64,000 bases of DNA from Murimonas intestini (GTDB taxonomy: Bacteria > Bacillota > Clostridia > Lachnospirales > Lachnospiraceae). Below, in pieces: positions 52,170 through 61,440 of the stretch. The position numbers and the translations under genes are program-made. Where the stretch lies: positions 1 through 64,000 of the forward strand of contig QGGY01000013.1 of NCBI GenBank assembly GCA_003148945.1, in the 5' to 3' direction. The first letter of the stretch is position 1; each line of letters opens with the position of its first letter. Under the pieces are notes generated by a model that saw nothing but the letters and a program-made list of their open reading frames with translations, ran no database searches and had not been told where the DNA came from.

Positions 52170-53162
52170 TCAGCCCCATTTTACTCCGAAGCGCGGGGCA
52201 TCCTGGGCAAATTTCTCCATGGCAGAAGCCCGCTTTTGTGGTTCTAACTCATCCAGCAGAAGCAGTGCCGCCCCCGCCACCGGCTCATAGTGGGCCGGAG
52301 TACAGATGAAATTAAGACCCTTTTGTCCGATATAATGCTCAATGGCCTGAAACAATACTTCCCCGTCGCCTTTGAAAACACCACCTGTAAGCACCAGAGT
52401 CACCTGTTCATTTAGCAGCTCAAGCTTTTTGGCTGCATTTTCCATATAGCAGACCATCCGCTTTGCAGCCGTGTCAACTATATCCCTGGATACATCATCA
52501 CCCATTTTAGCGCCGCGCATTACAAGCGGACTCAGATTATAATTCTTGAATACTATCTGATTGGAAGTAAACTTTTTGTACAGCTCCGTCAGATCACTCT
52601 CACCATGCTGCTCCAAAAGAAGCTCTGTAAGCATGGTTTTTGGCCCAAGGCCCGTATAAGCATCCAGAATACTCTGCCATGCCTTTGTGCCGATGGCACC
52701 GCCTCCCTGATCCGGCGCATTAACAAAGTAGCCGTAGATATACTCTCTGCCGTCTGCTGCACGCACAGCACAGTTCATGCCAGTCCCCGCACACAGAACA
52801 GCCTGATTGCCTCCGCCGGTACCGCCCCGCATGGCTCCGATGCAATCATTTACAATTCGGATATTCTCTTCTGCCAGTCCCAGTTCATTTGACACCAGCT
52901 TGCGGAGACGTACATAATCCTCAGGCCAGTCTGCACCGTTAAGCGAACAGCAGGCCCCAGAAAGATCTTTAAGAGTAAGCTCTGCCTTTTCTGCTGCCTT
53001 CTCAGCAGCATATCTGATCCAGCGGCCCTGCAGCTGATAATAGGACTCCCCCGGCGCACGCAGATCACGGTCATCAGCAAAGGCTAAGATTCTGCCCTCC
53101 TGGGTGAAGATCAGGGCATCTGTCTTGCTTCCGCCCTGATCAATAGATAAATAATATTTCAT
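52170..53162 (-). CDS. N-acetylglucosamine kinase-like protein (BadF/BcrA ATPase family)
   Basis: This 330-residue ASKHA-fold kinase has phosphate-1 SIDQGGSKTDALIFT, adenosine-region VLCAGTGMNCAVRA and LVLTGGVFKGDG. With NagA and NagB nearby it probably phosphorylates GlcNAc at O6. The ATG at 53162 lies nine bases after GGAG; the outer ATG overlaps that site. Confidence 0.85.
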   Translation of the reverse strand: MKYYLSIDQGGSKTDALIFTQEGRILAFADDRDLRAPGESYYQLQGRWIRYAAEKAAEKAELTLKDLSGACCSLNGADWPEDYVRLRKLVSNELGLAEENIRIVNDCIGAMRGGTGGGNQAVLCAGTGMNCAVRAADGREYIYGYFVNAPDQGGGAIGTKAWQSILDAYTGLGPKTMLTELLLEQHGESDLTELYKKFTSNQIVFKNYNLSPLVMRGAKMGDDVSRDIVDTAAKRMVCYMENAAKKLELLNEQVTLVLTGGVFKGDGEVLFQAIEHYIGQKGLNFICTPAHYEPVAGAALLLLDELEPQKRASAMEKFAQDAPRFGVKWG

Positions 53163-53177
53163 AAAAGGGGTCTCCAT

Positions 53178-54434
53178 TTATAATTTAAAGTTTTTCAGCC
53201 ACTGACGGTTTGCTTCCAGAAGCTTAGGCAGCATACCTTTTACAAGTTCCCATTCCCCTACCAAAGGATGAGCCAGCAAAGCTAATTCCGCAGTCTCTAC
53301 GGAACCCGTCACAGCTGCCTCAACTGCCAGCTGTTCATAGTTCTTAACTGCGCATATCAGCCCGCGTACAGCTTTTGGAACCGGACCTGCATTTATGGGA
53401 CGGATGCCGGAAGCATTTACCATGCAGGCTGTCTCGATCACCGCATCATCCGGCAGCCAGCTAAAAGTTCCCCTGTTCGGTACATTTACAGTGATCCATG
53501 TATCTTTGTCATTGTAAATGGCAGAAATGACCCCAAGTGCAATCTCAGAGTATCCGCCGCCTCCTCTCTTCTCAATGGAAGCGGGTTTTGTCTCACAGGC
53601 CGGATCTGCATAGTCCCTGTAAACTTCTTTTTCTACGCTCAGCACTTCCTCTGCACGGCACATTTCCTTTTCCTGGAGCTCTTTGACACGTTTAGATTTA
53701 TGGTAATAATACTGCAGGTACGGTGAAGGAAGGGCACCTAGTTTAATACACATTTCTGCGTCCTGCTCGCCCCGGTATGCAGCAATAGTACGGAACTGTT
53801 CTTCCGTAAGGGGTTTCCCTTTTACTGTAATGTTGTATGCAAAGTTCAAGTGGTTCAGGCCTGCCAGATCATACCGTACACTGTCTGCATCCACATTCAG
53901 TCCCATAGCTGTCCAGTTACGTCCGTTAAATCCGCCTGCACAAAGGCCTGCGATCTTGGCATTTGAATATTTATTCACTGCTTCAGCAACGATCCCTGTG
54001 GGGTTCGTATAGTTTATGATCCATGCATCCGGGCAATATTCCTCCACTGCATGAGCAATCTCAAGCATAGCAGGTATTGTACGCAGCGCTTTCATAAATC
54101 CGCCTGCACCTGTAGTTTCCTGTCCGACCAAACCAAAAGACAGAGGAATCTTTTCATCATTGATACGTGCAGCATTGCCGCCCACGCGGATCTGGACAAT
54201 AACAAAATCTGTTCCCGGCAGTGCCTCAGACAGCTTTGTTGTGCATGCAAAGTTAACATTAAGCCCCATATGTTTTGCATAACGCCCGCAGAATCCGCTG
54301 ACAATGTTCAAACGCTCTTCATTGATATCCATCAGTGTTATATCAGTTACAGGCAACTCCTCACGCATTCCGTTCAGTCTTTCAAGAACCTCCGGCGTGT
54401 AAGAACTGCCGGCTCCAATAATCGTAATTTTCAT
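53178..54434 (-). CDS. GH4 6-phospho-glycosidase
   Basis: This 418-residue NAD+- and metal-dependent glycosidase opens with ITIIGAGSSYTPEVLERL (Rossmann). WIINYTNPTGIVAEA, GLCAGGFNG (metal Cys) and LAGLNHLNF (metal His) follow. It resembles 6-phospho-beta-glucosidases. It uses an oxidation-elimination mechanism rather than hydrolysis by two acids. The start could be GTG nine bases earlier. Confidence 0.9.
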   Translation of the reverse strand: MKITIIGAGSSYTPEVLERLNGMREELPVTDITLMDINEERLNIVSGFCGRYAKHMGLNVNFACTTKLSEALPGTDFVIVQIRVGGNAARINDEKIPLSFGLVGQETTGAGGFMKALRTIPAMLEIAHAVEEYCPDAWIINYTNPTGIVAEAVNKYSNAKIAGLCAGGFNGRNWTAMGLNVDADSVRYDLAGLNHLNFAYNITVKGKPLTEEQFRTIAAYRGEQDAEMCIKLGALPSPYLQYYYHKSKRVKELQEKEMCRAEEVLSVEKEVYRDYADPACETKPASIEKRGGGGYSEIALGVISAIYNDKDTWITVNVPNRGTFSWLPDDAVIETACMVNASGIRPINAGPVPKAVRGLICAVKNYEQLAVEAAVTGSVETAELALLAHPLVGEWELVKGMLPKLLEANRQWLKNFKL

Positions 54435-54443
54435 AGCAATCAC

Positions 54444-54603
54444 TCTTTCCTTTCTTATTATGGTTGATTTATGCTCTTTTTCAATTCTGTTTTCTGAATT
54501 TTATTATAGACTTTCCATATTGTGCTGTATAGCAGGTTTTCGGTGTATTATATCACTTTTTAAAGCCTGATCACTTGATTTTACAAATAGATTGGCGGGT
54601 GTT
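54444..54603 (-). promoter_or_regulatory. Possible internal promoter between nagA and GH4
   Basis: A 160-base gap, the widest in the operon's distal half. On the minus strand TATACA, 17 bases, TATAAT is a fair promoter, and another TATAAT lies ~45 bases upstream. No convincing catabolite-repression site was seen. Confidence 0.35.
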
Positions 54604-55779
54604 TTAATAACAATGCATCCTCACCATATCACCCTTTTTGACAAAAACCTTCTTCACCTGTATGTCTTCATCAAAAACAACAATGTCCGCGTCATATCCT
54701 TCCTGCAGCCTTCCCTTACATCCAGAAAGTCCGATCATTCGTGCAGGTGTGGTACTTGCCATCTTTACGCATTCTTCAATAGAAATGCCCACATTCTTAT
54801 GCATGATGCGCACCAGCCGGTCAAAGGTAGCTGTACTTCCCGCAAAGGCCGAGCGGTCCGTCAGTTTTGCCACTCCGTCCTCAATAATACAGGGCATTCC
54901 GTCCTGCTTGCGTCCAAGGATCGACGGTCCGTCGGGCATTCCGGCACCACGCATTGAATCCGTTACCAGACATATCTTATCGGCTCCCTTACCTTTATAG
55001 ATCAGCTGCAGCAGTTCAACAGGCAGATGGCAGCCGTCTGCGATCACCTCAACTGCCATGTCATCCAGAAGATAGGCGCTTTCCACAACTCCGAGCACAC
55101 GGTATGCATTCTTCCGTACAATGCCGGACATACCCGAATACAGATGTGTGACCATACGGCAGCCCTTTTCATATACCTTCAGAACATCTGCATATTCTGC
55201 GTCACTGTGCCCTATAGAGGGTGAAATCCCATGCTTTGTAAGGTATTCGCAAAACTCTTTTGCCCCCTCCAGTTCAGGAGCAAAACTCCATCGTTTAATA
55301 AAGCCTTTTGCACGTTCTGTTATGCCCTCATATTCGGCCTTTGCCGGGGACTTAATATATGCAGGATCCTGGGCCCCTGCCTGCTTTAAAGAAAAATAAG
55401 GACCCTCCAGATGTACCCCCGGAATATTGGGCATATCCGGTTTATCCCCTGCTTCCCTGGCGTGCCGGATTGCCGCTTCTATGGAATCCACCCCATAAGA
55501 CAAGGTGGTAGGCAGAAGTGTTGTAGTCCCATGGCTCATATGCATGGAGGCAGCCTTACATACGGCTTCCACTGTCCCGTCCATAAAATCATATCCTCCC
55601 CCGCCATGGGTATGGATATCTATAAATCCAGGGGCTATATATGCTCCCCCTGCATCAATTACCTGGGCGCCCGGGCAGTCACGGGTAGTAACCGCCGCAA
55701 TCCTGCCTCCTTCGATCCACAGGTTCCACCCCTCCAAAACCCGGTCAGCAATGATCTTTCCGTTGATAAGTTCAAGCAT
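54604..55779 (-). CDS. nagA: N-acetylglucosamine-6-phosphate deacetylase
   Basis: This 391-residue amidohydrolase has YIAPGFIDIHTHGGGGYDFM (metal HxH region), IPGVHLEGPYFSLKQAGAQD (Glu), SIGHSDAEY and CLVTDSMRGAGMPDG (catalytic Asp). It makes glucosamine-6-phosphate for NagB. AGGAGG precedes the ATG. Confidence 0.95.
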   Translation of the reverse strand: MLELINGKIIADRVLEGWNLWIEGGRIAAVTTRDCPGAQVIDAGGAYIAPGFIDIHTHGGGGYDFMDGTVEAVCKAASMHMSHGTTTLLPTTLSYGVDSIEAAIRHAREAGDKPDMPNIPGVHLEGPYFSLKQAGAQDPAYIKSPAKAEYEGITERAKGFIKRWSFAPELEGAKEFCEYLTKHGISPSIGHSDAEYADVLKVYEKGCRMVTHLYSGMSGIVRKNAYRVLGVVESAYLLDDMAVEVIADGCHLPVELLQLIYKGKGADKICLVTDSMRGAGMPDGPSILGRKQDGMPCIIEDGVAKLTDRSAFAGSTATFDRLVRIMHKNVGISIEECVKMASTTPARMIGLSGCKGRLQEGYDADIVVFDEDIQVKKVFVKKGDMVRMHCY

Positions 55780-55796
55780 TGCAATCCTCCTGTGTT

Positions 55797-55832
55797 AATG
55801 TTACTGTCCACTCCGTGCCCGGTAACATTTAA
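55797..55832. repeat. Fragment of dispersed repeat, copy B
   Basis: TTACTGTCCACTCCGTGCCC followed by GGTAAC matches the left end of the element at 61189 with a few changes. It lies between nagA and the TIM-barrel gene. Confidence 0.5.
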
Positions 55833-55845
55833 CCTCCTGCTGTAT

Positions 55846-56703
55846 CTAATTTAGTTCTCCCAATATATCCTGCAGAGCTTCCAGACATTCTTCGCTGGCC
55901 TCAAGGCCGCATTCAGAAAAATCTGCTCCTCCGGGCTGCCGCAGCAGCTCTTCTGAAATTTTTATCCCTTTTCGATAATGCGTTTCCAGACTGATATATC
56001 CTTTATAACCATCCTCTTTCAGTGCTGCAAGCTGGGCAGTCCAATCCACCTGTCCTGTTCCAATTTTAACGCTTTCTGCAGTCTCCCCCTTTTTCACGGC
56101 ATCCTTAAGATGCACATGTACGATATAGGGCCGAACATAATGATATCCCTCGGGAAATGGCTGTTCCGGAACAGGAGAATAGATATCGTTCCCTGCATCC
56201 CATAAGGCTTTTACACACGGATGCCCGATAGCCTCCACCAGCCGTGCAAGCCTCTGACCATTGCAGGCATACACAGAAGGATCCAATTCCAGCGCAAGCT
56301 CCATATCTGCTTCCTGCAGCATCTTTGCAGGCACCTTAAAAGCTTCTGCAATAAGAGGCAGCATCTTTTCAAAATCTTCCTCCTGCCAAAAACTAAATCC
56401 TCTGATGATCCGGCAATCCAGCCGTTTTGCCAATTGAATGGTCTTTTCTAAAAGATTTATCTGTGCCTCAATTTCATCCTTATTAAAATTACATTTAAAA
56501 AAGGGTGAGGAGATGGCACATACCTTTAGACCGTATCTTTCACAAATATTTTTGATCCGATCTATTTCCTTTTCTGACAACTCGTGCGGCTGCTTGTCCC
56601 ACACACTGCGCAATTCAATTCCATCTAAACAAAAGTCAGAGGCAACCTTTGCCGCCTGCTCGGGATTTTGCGAGATCTCGTCTGTGATTACTGCTGTTTT
56701 CAT
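55846..56703 (-). CDS. TIM-barrel sugar isomerase/epimerase (AP-endonuclease 2 family)
   Basis: This 285-residue protein has VITDEISQNPEQAAKVASDF at the N-terminus, CRIIRGFSFW, ELALELDPSVYACN, ALWDAGNDIYSP, YIVHVHLKDAVKKG and YISLETHYRKG. These are the metal-binding Glu, Asp and His positions of the xylose-isomerase-like barrel. Its ATG overlaps the upstream Gfo/Idh stop. Members isomerise sugars or eliminate 3-keto-glycosides; the substrate here is unknown. Confidence 0.85.
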   Translation of the reverse strand: MKTAVITDEISQNPEQAAKVASDFCLDGIELRSVWDKQPHELSEKEIDRIKNICERYGLKVCAISSPFFKCNFNKDEIEAQINLLEKTIQLAKRLDCRIIRGFSFWQEEDFEKMLPLIAEAFKVPAKMLQEADMELALELDPSVYACNGQRLARLVEAIGHPCVKALWDAGNDIYSPVPEQPFPEGYHYVRPYIVHVHLKDAVKKGETAESVKIGTGQVDWTAQLAALKEDGYKGYISLETHYRKGIKISEELLRQPGGADFSECGLEASEECLEALQDILGELN

Positions 56704-57737
56704 ATGTCCTTTTCACTCATTTCAAGGTTTACTGTTTTTCCGCTCCGTGCGGATTCATAAATTGCCAGCACAAGCTCTACTGTGCTGCATCCTGCCGCTG
56801 CATCTACCAGAAGCTCTTCCCTGCCCTCAATAGAAGCCAGCAGATTTTTAAACTGAAGCAGATGTCCTGTCACATCCAAAGCGGAGGGATCATTTGCTGC
56901 GCCTATCTGCCAATGCTCCCCGCTTTCAGGAACAGGTTCATCCGCCCTCCATTCCGTGATGGCATCCTCAGTGAGCACCGCGCTTCCCTGCGTCCCTCCG
57001 ATGTGGATTTTACGAGGACTGCCGGGCTTTATCGCTGTACTTGCCTCCACTGTACCAAGTGCCCCGTTTTTAAATTCCAAAATTGCACACAGGGTATCTT
57101 CCACCTCAATATCGTGGAATAAGGTTTTATAAAATGCACGTACCGACACTACCGGACCGCAGATATAAGAAAGAAGGTCAAGGCCGTGAATACCCTGATT
57201 CATAAGAGCACCGCCCCCGTCGCTGGACCAGCGTCCCCGCCAGCCTCCGTTCTGGTAATACTCCTCACTGCGGTAATACAGCATAGATAAGCTGCCCATG
57301 ATCATCCTGCCCAGCTTCCCATGGCGGACTGCATCCCTAAGGGCCTGTACCCCGGGAGAAAAACGCAGCTGTGAGATTACGCAGATTTTTACGCCCGTCT
57401 CCTTTTGCACCCGGACCACGGCCTGTGCATCCTCTTTATTGACCGCCAATGGTTTTTCCACTATTACATGCTTATTAGCCCTTGCAGCCGCAATAGCCAG
57501 TTCTGCATGTACTCCGCTCGGTGTACAGATATTTACCACATCCACTTCCTCATCTGCCAGCATTTCCTCAGAAGAGAGGTATACCCTGCATTGATATTTG
57601 GCTGCAAATTCCTGTACGCTTTCCGTAACCGGGCCGTATATGCCGGCTATAGCTGCATTTGGTATTTTTTGGATAGCTTTTGCGTGGATATGGGCGATCA
57701 TTCCGCTGCCCATGATTCCAAATTTATATGTTTTCAT
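56700..57737 (-). CDS. Gfo/Idh/MocA oxidoreductase, second copy
   Basis: This 345-residue NAD(P)-dependent sugar dehydrogenase-like protein has GIMGSGMIAHIHAKAIQKIP (Rossmann), VVNICTPSGVHAELAIAAAR and HVIVEKPLAVNKEDAQAVV with the EKP motif. MNQGIHGLDLLSYICGP holds the conserved His. The ATG at 57737 has GGGAG upstream. It is coupled to the TIM-barrel gene and differs clearly from the first copy. Confidence 0.9.
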   Translation of the reverse strand: MKTYKFGIMGSGMIAHIHAKAIQKIPNAAIAGIYGPVTESVQEFAAKYQCRVYLSSEEMLADEEVDVVNICTPSGVHAELAIAAARANKHVIVEKPLAVNKEDAQAVVRVQKETGVKICVISQLRFSPGVQALRDAVRHGKLGRMIMGSLSMLYYRSEEYYQNGGWRGRWSSDGGGALMNQGIHGLDLLSYICGPVVSVRAFYKTLFHDIEVEDTLCAILEFKNGALGTVEASTAIKPGSPRKIHIGGTQGSAVLTEDAITEWRADEPVPESGEHWQIGAANDPSALDVTGHLLQFKNLLASIEGREELLVDAAAGCSTVELVLAIYESARSGKTVNLEMSEKDI

Positions 57738-57750
57738 AGTGTCTCCCTTA

Positions 57751-59046
57751 CTATAAAAGAGCCATTTCACGATAGTGGGGGGCGGGTGCAAAAATTCCTC
57801 CGCTGTATCTATAGAAATTTTTATCCAGGCCGAATACTCCGTTTGAAGAGTCCACCCAGCTCTCCCATCCCATTGGATGATAGTTTTTCATTTTATTCCA
57901 GTTAATATAGTTCTGATTACCGTTTGACTCCACTACCCCCACCTTCATGCCGGGCAGACATGCCAGCCGCGCCGCTACATTTTTATTCCAGTCTACCATA
58001 AGCGGATTCACTGTTAAGTCTGCACAGAAACAGGGGATCTTTGCAGCCCCGGCACGCTCCAGGATCTCAAAGGTAACACTCAGTGTCTTTGCGATTGGCT
58101 TGAGGGCAATACCTGTATACCCCTGTGCTATGAGACGGTCCACATCATCTGCATCATGTACGCTCTCATCTGCAACAATACGGGTTGGGAAATCAAAGAC
58201 ATCAATGCCTGAATTTTCTGTAAACGGCTCTTCCAGCATTATGATATGTTCCAGCGCCCCGATCTTGTCTGCATGGTCAAACAGACGCATCACCCTGTCA
58301 CGGGAATCATACCTGCCATTGGCATCCAGATAATACGGAATTTTGCCGGATTCTGTATACGGCGTGCGGAAGTCCTTTAAAATATTGTGGATCATGGTCA
58401 GCCGCTGGCAGTCCCACTGAAGCATCTTTTCCCTGTCATTGTCATGTTCCGGATCACTTCCGATTTTTATTTTCATAAAAAACATGCCGCTTTGCGCCAA
58501 ACTGCCTACATTGACAGGAGACAAACCATATGTGATCAGCGGCACAGAAGCAAGCTGCTTTTGTCTTCCCTGCAGATACGGCTTCGCTTCATCCGGCACC
58601 AGGTCATCAAAAAAGGTAATCTTATTCTGTTCCGCATACAGGCGCCACAAAGCCATATCCACCGGCACAAGGGCATTGAGGACAAATGTCTTGCGCAGAT
58701 CATTATTGCCTGTAATCTTTTTTCCATAATCATGTACTGCCGGAAAAATGTCTTTCAGCATCTCCGTTGGTGAGGTCATGGTCTGACCCCTGAGAAGATT
58801 CACGGCATATTCTGTCAGCAGCAGCATAATGCTGTTTCCCGCAGAAGGCGAATACTGCGCAAACACTGCGCTGTCCGACCATAGTACACTCTGTACTCCT
58901 AAGCCTAAGCCCTCATTTCCATTTTCATCCTGCAGCAAAACTGCCACCTGCCAAAGTTCATTCATATGTGCTCCCTTAAAGCCAAAGGGTGCCATAAGCT
59001 TTTCCCGTTCAAATCCCATACTGGTTTTTAAAATTTTCACTGACAT
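57751..59046 (-). CDS. Enolase-superfamily enzyme (mandelate racemase/muconate lactonising-like)
   Basis: In this 431-residue enzyme the barrel shows GMFFMKIKIG (KxK acid/base), YYLDANGRYD (metal Asp), IIMLEEPFTEN (metal Glu), TRIVADESVHDADD (metal Asp/Glu) and GIALKPIAKT (Lys on the opposite face). Such enzymes abstract an alpha proton next to a carboxylate, as in sugar-acid dehydration or epimerisation. It is longer than the common ~370 residues. The substrate is not assignable. Confidence 0.85.
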   Translation of the reverse strand: MSVKILKTSMGFEREKLMAPFGFKGAHMNELWQVAVLLQDENGNEGLGLGVQSVLWSDSAVFAQYSPSAGNSIMLLLTEYAVNLLRGQTMTSPTEMLKDIFPAVHDYGKKITGNNDLRKTFVLNALVPVDMALWRLYAEQNKITFFDDLVPDEAKPYLQGRQKQLASVPLITYGLSPVNVGSLAQSGMFFMKIKIGSDPEHDNDREKMLQWDCQRLTMIHNILKDFRTPYTESGKIPYYLDANGRYDSRDRVMRLFDHADKIGALEHIIMLEEPFTENSGIDVFDFPTRIVADESVHDADDVDRLIAQGYTGIALKPIAKTLSVTFEILERAGAAKIPCFCADLTVNPLMVDWNKNVAARLACLPGMKVGVVESNGNQNYINWNKMKNYHPMGWESWVDSSNGVFGLDKNFYRYSGGIFAPAPHYREMALL

Positions 59047-59101
59047 ATTACACCTCTGAATTAAAAATTCTTTTTAGTAAGTTTATATATTTATAAATGT
59101 C

Positions 59102-60193
59102 TCAGCGTTTAATTACTTCCCACGTATGACCCTGCTGGGCAGCACTGAATTCCACACACAGCCTCATGGTTTCCGCTGCATCCTCCAAAGACAGGTACGG
59201 TGGTTCTCCACAGGCAGCCCGGCGCAGGATATCCAGATTCTGTGTCTGTGTATTGTGGAAATGCTCATGATCTCTTCCTTCATCCCAGGCATACACTTCT
59301 GTTATCTCCTCCGCTGTTTTTGTCTGGGCGGGATCGCCAGCATGGCGGTAAACGCGAAGCTGCCGCTGGAACACATCAATCTCGATGGCTCCTTTTGTAC
59401 CCGTAATGATGTAGTTCAATTTATGTCCGTCCTTATCCTGGTCGAACAGATCCGTCTTCATCTGAAGCATATCAGAATTACCTGTAGGTGCTGCTGTCAT
59501 CAGGAAAAACAAATGGCTTACAGCGCCATTTTCAAACCGGCAGCTGACATGCACATTATCTTCGATTTCAAAATATGGAATTGTATTAGGAGCTGATGTC
59601 ACCACGAACTCACTGACACGCGAACCGTTCCACCAGCGCACAAGATCAATGTAGTGGCACAGCTTTTCGTGGTACATGCTTCCTGAATTGGCTTTTTTCA
59701 CTCTCCAGCTTTCTCTCTCGTAAGGTGAGCAGGAATATGTATAATGATAGCTTACAGGTTTGCCGATACGGCCGCTGTCAATTATCTCCTTAGCCTTCAG
59801 GTACAGCTTGGAATAGCGCAGTTCCAGTCCCACCTGTATAAAAGCTCCTGTCTCCTTCTGCACGGCAAGCAGTTTATCCAGCTCAGGAATGGACAGCCCC
59901 ACCGGTTTTTCCGTCATAACTGCTTTACCTGCTTTCATTGCAGCTATAGCAAGAGGCACATGGGCGTCATTGCTTGCCGCAATATATACAAGCTTTATAC
60001 TCTCATCCTTTAAAATATCATCAAGCTGGTCTGTCACGCAGATATTATACTTTTCCTGTGTTGCTTTCAGTGCTTCCCCGCTGACGTCATAGCCGATAAT
60101 CTCTCCCAAAAATGGTGAATCCCAGATATTCTCAATAATCGTTCTGCCCATCAGCCCACAACCGAGAACCGCTGCATTAATTTTTTCATTCAT
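59102..60193 (-). CDS. Gfo/Idh/MocA oxidoreductase, first copy
   Basis: This 363-residue protein has AVLGCGLMGRTIIENIWDSP, VYIAASNDAHVPLAIAAMKA, AVMTEKPVGLSIPELDKLLA and SMYHEKLCHYIDLVRWWNGS. It is an NAD(P)-linked oxidoreductase on a sugar or inositol-type alcohol. Its ATG overlaps the nitrilase stop (ATGA), so the pair is co-translated. Confidence 0.9.
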   Translation of the reverse strand: MNEKINAAVLGCGLMGRTIIENIWDSPFLGEIIGYDVSGEALKATQEKYNICVTDQLDDILKDESIKLVYIAASNDAHVPLAIAAMKAGKAVMTEKPVGLSIPELDKLLAVQKETGAFIQVGLELRYSKLYLKAKEIIDSGRIGKPVSYHYTYSCSPYERESWRVKKANSGSMYHEKLCHYIDLVRWWNGSRVSEFVVTSAPNTIPYFEIEDNVHVSCRFENGAVSHLFFLMTAAPTGNSDMLQMKTDLFDQDKDGHKLNYIITGTKGAIEIDVFQRQLRVYRHAGDPAQTKTAEEITEVYAWDEGRDHEHFHNTQTQNLDILRRAACGEPPYLSLEDAAETMRLCVEFSAAQQGHTWEVIKR

Positions 60194-61137
60194 ACTTCAT
60201 ACTCCTTCGCCTCATAACAGCTTTTTATATACTCCATCCGCCCCAGATAATCATCCAGCCTCTCTATGGAGAATTCTTCTAAAATTTCTTTCATAGTCCG
60301 TCCGGCACTCTCATTTATCAGTATCACAGATCCCAGTCCGCCCGGGTCACGCATAGTCACGCTGTCTGCATACTTGTCCGTAAGCTCCAAAAGCTTATCC
60401 CTGTTAAAATCCAAATGTACAAGCTCATAATCCAGATTGACTGTATAAACTATTTCTGAAAAGTATCCTGTTGATCTTTCCAGCACTTCACCAGCCGGAG
60501 AAATTACAGATGCACAGCAGCCTCCGCAGGCTCCTGCAAGATACGCTCTTGCGGTAAACGCCCACATCTGCTGCATCAGTCCCCCGTCAAACAGCGATGG
60601 GAACAGCAAAAGATCCACGTTTCTCTTTCGATATTCCAGAGCCAGATCTGTATAGTTCAGATCAAAACAGATGGCCGCTCCCACACATCCCAGCTCACAT
60701 TCCAGCACCCGGGGCGCCTCTCCGGGACGGATGCCCGCCTCAAGTTCACCCAGTGTAGGATGCATCTTATCGTATACTAATGCCGTCTTTCCTTTTCTGT
60801 CAATCAGTATACAGCTGTTCCTGAAGGTTTTATCCTCCAGCTGACGCACTGTGGGATAAGCGATCCATGCATTCAGTTCTTGTGCCTTCTTCTTCACATG
60901 CTCATATACTGCCTCTGTCCTGGCCGCAATATAATGGACATAAGTCCCCATTTCCCAGCCCTCCGGCAGGTCGCACATTTCCGGCAGCACGATCAGGTCC
61001 GGCCGGCGTGCCTCTATCCCCCGGAGAATACTGTCAATATACTCTATTATAGCCGAGTCTGCTGCAGATGCAGTAACATTCTGCCGTATAGCGCCGCACC
61101 TGCGGCATGTAGACGCAATCTTAATTTTTCCAGCCAT
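60190..61137 (-). CDS. Carbon-nitrogen hydrolase (nitrilase superfamily)
   Basis: This 315-residue protein has the complete Glu-Lys-Cys triad: LIVLPEMCDLPEGW, LVYDKMHPTLGELEAG, VGAAICFDLNYTDLALEYRK. It would hydrolyse an amide or N-carbamoyl bond. The ATG at 61137 has GAAGGTGG upstream; the longer frame is not supported. Coupling to a Gfo/Idh gene implies an amide-bearing sugar or cyclitol substrate. Confidence 0.88.
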   Translation of the reverse strand: MAGKIKIASTCRRCGAIRQNVTASAADSAIIEYIDSILRGIEARRPDLIVLPEMCDLPEGWEMGTYVHYIAARTEAVYEHVKKKAQELNAWIAYPTVRQLEDKTFRNSCILIDRKGKTALVYDKMHPTLGELEAGIRPGEAPRVLECELGCVGAAICFDLNYTDLALEYRKRNVDLLLFPSLFDGGLMQQMWAFTARAYLAGACGGCCASVISPAGEVLERSTGYFSEIVYTVNLDYELVHLDFNRDKLLELTDKYADSVTMRDPGGLGSVILINESAGRTMKEILEEFSIERLDDYLGRMEYIKSCYEAKEYEV

Positions 61138-61188
61138 CTGTCCACCTTCTTTATATCGATGTCTTCTTCCCCAGTTCAATTACTCCAA

Positions 61189-61334
61189 AAGTTACTGTTC
61201 ACTCCGTGACCAGTAACACGCTCCGCGATGCACAGAAACGGCAAAAACCGCCGTTTCGCGCTGCAGCCCTCGGGATTTTCGTGCAAATACGCACGAAAAC
61301 ACCTCGCGGGATGGTGACGTGTGAACAGTAACTT
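61189..61334. mobile_element. 146-bp MITE-like element with 14-bp terminal inverted repeats
   Basis: AAGTTACTGTTCAC (61189-61202) and GTGAACAGTAACTT (61321-61334) are perfect terminal inverted repeats. Inside are three smaller hairpins (GTTACTG/CAGTAAC, GAAACGGC/GCCGTTTC, CGTGC/GCACG). Relatives lie at 14743, 55797 and 61760, possibly 63385. It encodes no protein and interrupts the operon between the CBM-like relic and nitrilase. Confidence 0.7.
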
Positions 61335-61440
61335 CCAAAGTACTGCGGTACATGAAACATCGGAATGTCTGTGCAGATAAGATTCCAGCAGCCATGATGA
61401 GGCGTCACGGAACGATCTGCGCATTTCATAAAATTACCTT

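Noticed and set aside
61176-61429. Three overlapping short minus-strand frames across the 146-bp repeat
   Set aside because: They arise from the MITE-like element; the same peptide shadows occur at 14700-14900. No ribosome site or family.
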